From NCBI GenBank assembly GCA_003008705.1, contig PDUO01000008.1, positions 930,001 to 994,000 of the forward strand: a DNA stretch of 64,000 nucleotides, written 5' to 3'. Numbering within the stretch: the stretch's first letter is position 1; the number at the start of each line of letters is the position of its first letter. This DNA is from Pezicula radicicola (Eukaryota > Ascomycota > Leotiomycetes > Helotiales > Dermateaceae). Under the pieces are notes generated by a model. That model made no database searches. It was given only the letters and a program-made list of their open reading frames with translations, and was not told the DNA's origin. A program made the position numbers and the translations under genes. Below, piece by piece: positions 59,507 through 64,000 of this stretch.

Positions 59507-60681
59507 GGTTTTGGTGTGAATAACACCCTTACCATTGTTCGTACTTGACTTGGAAACTTCATTCTTACCTTACAATAATCTACTGTAGAGTGATGTATTA
59601 ATCATCTAGGCAATAACTATTCTTAAATTCTCAAGGTCTGATTATAAAATCACGCGTTTATGCCTCGAGATATCCTGTCTCTGCTATAAAAGATCGGTCA
59701 CCTAGGCAAATTTCAGGTAACCAGAGGACAGAATTAAACGATACTAAAGCATCAGAATACACACTCGCGAACGCCAATACTAGTATTACCAGCGTAATCT
59801 TCTTTCCACAAATATCACTATCATGACATCTCGATTACCCCTTAAAACTTCTACGCACTGTCTTTTGTAATAAGAGAGTTTATAATTTTCATAGCCATGG
59901 GTTTGGTCGTTGCCCTCGTGGAGGATGTGGCGTCTTCAGTTTATGATTTGAAAGGTAGAGTTAATGGGCAGATGTTGGAATTAAGTTGATGTAAGGTTGA
60001 TTGTTAATGTTTTTGGTGTGTTGGAACTTGCATAGATATGATAGATGGTATGGGTCATGTGTAGGTAGTTCAGTTAGTGCAGTGGTTATAAGGTTCTCAA
60101 TCTACCATAGGTACACACAGTGGCCTTAGAAAAAGCCATGAGCGATGATTGTAAGATTTTTGAGAGTTAGGACTTATTTTCATTAACGCCACCATAATAT
60201 TCAAAATGAGAACGAACTCATACCTCCATCTCCAACTCATTCATATACACATCAGAGTATTGAAACCTGGCAAAACGGGAGACAAAAGCAAGCAAAGACG
60301 CGCAAAAAGGCTGAAGAAAAACACTCGGAAACGTGAAATAGGTATCCGTCCTAATCGCCACACCCCAAAACGCCTTCTTATGTTCTCCTCCAGAGGCAAG
60401 ACAACCACGCGGGCGAAGAGTAAGCAGGGTATTGAAAAATTAATCCATCCACTGTCATGTGTCGCTGGAATACTGAAATTTTCAACCCGCAGCAAAAAAA
60501 ACCCGCCGGCGACAACCTTTTTCAAAAAACACAAGTATTACTGGAATAAGAACCAGAAAATGAAAACTGTCTCCAACTTTCCCTATCCATTGTCTGATTC
60601 TGCAAATCTGCTTCTCTGTACAGTGATTACTTGCTGCTCCACTTGGAAGGTTAGCTATATAAATATGCAAGTGAGAACAGT
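59507..60681. other. intergenic region
   Basis: 3' flanks of two convergent genes. A Lys/Arg-rich + frame at 60206-60706 overlaps the 3' end of the minus-strand gene and is not supported as a gene. Confidence 0.55.
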
Positions 60682-61846
60682 TTATTTCTTGAGAACGGCG
60701 TCATAGAGAGTGACCAACGATCCAATTCCAGTCATAACGAGAACGCTCTGCCAGCCTCCGTACATGGAGGTATTGATTCTTGCAACATATTCCAAATCAA
60801 TCAAACCTCCAAAGGTCAGGTTTTGGCCGTAGACAACAAATGTCAACAAGGCCTTGAAGATGTTGAATGTGAGTGGATCGAAGGTATACTCATATTTGGC
60901 ATACTGGTTGCGAGTTTTGGGTTTGCTCGTGAGATTGAAGAAATACGAAGCGGTGAGGGGAACGAGAACGTTCGTCGAGAGCCACAGAATAACGGGACCC
61001 CAGAAAGAGCTTGTCAATAGCAAAAACATATCTGGAATCTTGACCGCGTAGTCCGAACGGGGTAGAAATGAGTTCCCCGGAATTGTGAAGGCATAGCGGT
61101 CGGTGAGCAACTCTGGTCGCAACTGCCACATCTCAAACGCGACCAGAAGAACATGGACAGCTGTTACTGTAGAGAGAGTCTCTCGTGTAGCTTGCGCAGT
61201 CTCAGTGATCCCTGATTCCTTGTAAAGCCGGCTGGCTTTTGAACGCAATACCATGGTGTGTCGGTCAATCGCGTCCGTAACGACAGCAGGAGAAGGAGGA
61301 AGAGGTAGATTCGCAGCGTGCAGGGCATTCGAAAGACCAGAGGCACGCGCAGGAGTGCGCGCTAGGGCTTGTCGAGAACGAGTCGCTGCTGGCTCGGCAT
61401 CCGAAGAATCATCGCTGTAAAAATTGTCAGTAAGGCTGACGCGGTCGCGGCGCGTAGATGAGAAACGTACGTTCCGGTCGCGAGAGCATTTGTGATTTCT
61501 TCAGCAGCCCTTGTAGCCCTGCGTTTGACACGCTTCACAACGGTTGTCTCTGGTTCCGCTGTGCCAATCTCCTTCTTGATGGGCGAAGTCTCTGACCGTC
61601 TTTTGTAGAAGCCCTGTAAGCGCGCATCCGAGGAAAGTTCTGAGGCGTTTTGCGTGAGGTAGTCATCAAGAGCAGCTTCAAGATCCGTTTTCTTCATGCC
61701 ATCATATCTGTGTATATACGTTAGAACAAGCAATTCTGGGCAAGAATGCAAGGGAGAACGTGGATGTCTTACTCGGTGAAGCCAATGGAATCAGCCAACT
61801 CTATCAAGTCCCCCTTCTTCTGCGATCTGATCCAGTTTGCCGCCAT
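60682..61846 (-). CDS. SAP-domain integral membrane protein
   Basis: Exons 61846-61773, 61707-61471 and 61414-60682 join in phase to give 347 aa. The N-terminus is SAP-like (KKGDLIELADSIGF...GMKKTDLEAALDDYL, about residues 8-45), a helix-extended-helix fold that binds nucleic acid. A basic, Ala/Pro-rich linker follows (for example VKRVKRRATRAAEE). The C-terminal half has three to four membrane segments (TAVHVLLVAFEMW, FLLLTSSFWGPVILWLS, FNIFKALLTFVVYG, SVLVMTGIGSLVTLY). SAP/HeH plus membrane helices suggests an inner-nuclear-membrane protein, but no MAN1/Src1 C-terminal domain is seen. It ends in a dilysine (KK), compatible with ER/nuclear-envelope retention. The function is otherwise unknown. 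Confidence 0.75.
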
Positions 61847-63679
61847 TGTAAAGTGAGTCGCGTAAGTTATGCGATTGCAATGAATGTATTCCGATATGGA
61901 TCGAAGCGGAGATGGATGTGCAAAGTGTATGGTGATGCTGGGGAGGTGAGTCTTGTTGACGCGGGGAGGTTGACGAGGATGTTGCGGCGCGATGTCAACA
62001 CAGGTCACGCTAGTCTACGACGGTGGGCCAATTGAAGTGCAGAAAGAACAACTGACTGACCATCAACAACATGAACAACTTCATGCGCAAAGGGAGAAGA
62101 ACAATATACCGGTATTTTGGGATCTTCCCTCGCTATAGCTCTTGGTGTTTGCTAGGCAGAGCCTTTTCCCAACCACCTGGGTCCCGTTCGACACTTGTAC
62201 GTGTCCTTACTGTAAACGATGCACGGAAGTTACTTGTAGAAGTTGCAGATGGCCAGCAACAAGAAGATTGGTGTTCAATATTCAAAACTTGGTATAGTAT
62301 GGTGAGTCTGAATATACGGATAAGCACCATATTCTTCAGTGTGCAAACAAAGTTTCGGTTTCCCCCTTCGTGGCTATCCTGTACGTCATGGTGAACACTA
62401 CGTTTCTCGAGGGTTCGACAACTGAGAGCCGCCTCTCGCTACCTATCACCACCAACATGTCATCAATCTGTAACGGGCTGGAAGGTGTATTTACATATGT
62501 TACTGGATGAATGTATTATACAATTTCGAAAGCCTGCAAATAATAATACGCACGAGGTCGAAGTGTAGCAACCCTTTTGCATCGAAACATAGCTAATATA
62601 TTTGGCAGCTTAGTACGGTCACTAGGGGGCTACACTTGAAACTCGGCGCAGTGAACCTTTACAATGGGAGAGGATTTGCAGAAGGAAATAACGCTGTGTG
62701 AGGTAGAACCAGGAATAAACAAGAGCGGCTGGGTTGATACTGTGGCGTCCACTCTGGTTATAGGTCTAATGATGGACAATGTAGAGAAAGCAATCCTCTT
62801 GGAGGCCACGCAAAGTTTCTTCTTACCTCCATACATCTCCAACTGCCCGCCAAGTTCTCGGTTGCCGAGCTGGTATAATGGCTTTTCAAGTCGGTGATGG
62901 GTTTCTCATCGAGGCCGAAACATCGTGATAATTTCCGTGTTTCCCTGTCTATTTTTGACGGGCAGACTATTCTCTGGGGCTGATGGAATTCTGGTAAAGG
63001 GTATGAACATGCGCTTTAAGTGTCACTGACATCGTTAGACTACACTCACTCGGTCAGCTGCAACTTTCTGAATTCCGATTTGTTCTATTAGGCTAGTACT
63101 CTACCGCATGATTCCTGTTGCAGCAGCATCGTCTTCAATCCAGCAACTCGACGGTAATTTGTTTAACATAGACTGATAGTGTCGTCTCTACTCAAGTATT
63201 TGTGGTGACGGTGAGTACTGTAGATAAGTGCCAACCAACCACCTTCCAGATCCGTCTACCTCGGAGGTTCAAAAAAACCCACTTATGATTATTTTCGACT
63301 CATGCACGCTAAGCCTCGATCGGGCACTGCTTGATTGGGTGCTTCGTACAAACAACTTCCATTGTTCTGACTCTCCGCTCGCTTTTGCTCACAGCAGTGC
63401 TCTTTCTAAGCTAGAATTGGCTTTACATGTTGTTCTACTGACTAGAATTACTTTAGAGTGCAATGCTCCAAGGGAAATGCGTTAAGTCATTCTAAAAATT
63501 CACTACTGTTTTGCACTTCCCTATCGCTTAGTTCTGGAGAGCTTGAAGGGTGAACGTCGCACGTTAAAAAGTTTTATAGATATATCTATATAAGCGGCGA
63601 CTGCTTGCTTCGAACCCTTGGAAGATACCATAAATTTCACTACATTTCCAAGCTTGGTCTTTCTCACTCGAATACCATC
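61847..63679. other. intergenic region, no gene recognised
   Basis: The minus-strand gene's promoter is at the left. Opposed short frames at 62630-62897 (+ and -) are both weak. A poly-A microtract lies at about 63271. The last about 100 bp lead into the acyltransferase start. Confidence 0.5.
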
Positions 63680-64000
63680 ATGTTCGAAAGCAATTCTACT
63701 TTCCAAGTCCAAGTGACTGACACAGCAACAATCTTCCCCTTTTCACATCAAGTCGACAATCCTATCGTAGTCCCTTTGTCAATCCTAGATGCAACAGTCT
63801 CTTGCTTTGGCCGGGCTGCGTGCATCTTTTATCATGAGCCTCCTTCAGCATCCTCGCCTTCGCCCTCACCATCACATTATCAAACCTCGCTCTCGAGGAC
63901 TCTCGATTCTTACCCACAGTGGTGTGGCCGCCTGGCATACAATGTGGGATCAAAGCCGGACCGTGGTCACTCGAGTCGTTACAGGCGAGTAACCGTCACG
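63680..64000 (+). CDS. N-terminus of a BAHD-like acyltransferase, cut by window edge
   Basis: From the ATG at 63680 the frame is open to the last base (107 codons, no stop). It starts MFESNSTFQVQVTDTATIFP and contains LSILDATVSCFGRAACIFYH and LSRTLDSYPQWCGRLAYN. This is the N-terminal pattern of fungal BAHD/trichothecene-acetyltransferase-like enzymes (PLS-x-LD, then L-x-x-TL-x-x-YP-x-x-GRL), which move acyl groups from CoA to alcohols or amines, often in secondary metabolism. The HHxxxD catalytic motif would lie beyond the window, so activity cannot be judged. No signal peptide. Confidence 0.75.
   Translation, partial: MFESNSTFQVQVTDTATIFPFSHQVDNPIVVPLSILDATVSCFGRAACIFYHEPPSASSPSPSPSHYQTSLSRTLDSYPQWCGRLAYNVGSKPDRGHSSRYRRVTVT

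Noticed and set aside
60206..60706. 166-codon Lys/Arg-rich + frame
   Set aside because: It overlaps the 3' end of the well-supported minus-strand SAP-domain gene, begins in non-coding sequence and has no domain. The basic composition follows from A-rich DNA.
1..64000. tRNA, rRNA or CRISPR loci
   Set aside because: Isolated GGTTCGA-like strings (for example near 18512 and 62396) lack a cloverleaf and the A/B box pair. No regularly spaced direct repeats were seen, and CRISPR is not expected in a fungus.
43529..64000. Secondary-metabolite gene cluster around the P450 and the edge acyltransferase
   Set aside because: They are about 14 kb apart with housekeeping, surface-protein and decayed genes between, and no synthase is present in the window.

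Overview
The window is nuclear DNA of a filamentous ascomycete (Pezizomycotina). The evidence is short spliceosomal introns (mostly 41-75 nt, GTNNGT donors, CTAAC-like branch sites, YAG or AAG acceptors) and fungal-only families: Zn2Cys6/fungal_trans regulator, But2-domain secreted protein, 2EXR protein, and a DNMT5-type DNA methyltransferase-ATPase. A Leotiomycetes (Helotiales-like) origin is my inference from protein resemblance; no search was run. Exon-intron structures were joined by hand by matching reading phase across splice sites.

Layout. 1-4000: a possible secreted-protein start leaving the left edge (-), then non-coding sequence. 4001-7529 (+): Zn2Cys6 transcription factor. 8767-9339: non-autonomous DNA transposon with inverted ends and a 9-bp target duplication. 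9340-13600: gene-poor, TA-rich, with at least two decayed genes. 13616-14401 (-): 2EXR protein. 16257-17414 (-): secreted But2-domain protein. 18950-21443 (-): caspase-like protein and a Ser/Pro-rich frame below it. 23466-25718 (-): six-exon MFS transporter. 26374-27458 (-): broken coding-like frames. 28176-35557 (-): DNMT5, 2351 aa. 36593-37417 (-): acidic hypothetical. 39450-40918 (+): 2H phosphoesterase-like protein. 43529-44363 (-): ribosomal protein eL42. 44960-46290 (-): decayed gene. 47343-49408 (+): cytochrome P450. 51272-52036 (+): membrane-protein gene with an in-frame stop. 52983-53378 (-): small helix-turn-helix/Clr5-like protein. 53867-55869 (-): membrane-anchored aspartic-protease-like protein lacking the first catalytic Asp. 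56670-59506 (+): GPI-type cell-wall protein with 75-bp repeats. 60682-61846 (-): SAP-domain membrane protein. 63680-end (+): start of an acyltransferase.

The genes do not form an obvious pathway or metabolite cluster. The strongest biological theme is genome defence and decay: a complete DNMT5 lies among AT-rich, repeat-derived islands and several gene remnants whose in-frame TAG stops could each come from CAG by one C-to-T change (CpA to TpA, the RIP-preferred dinucleotide).
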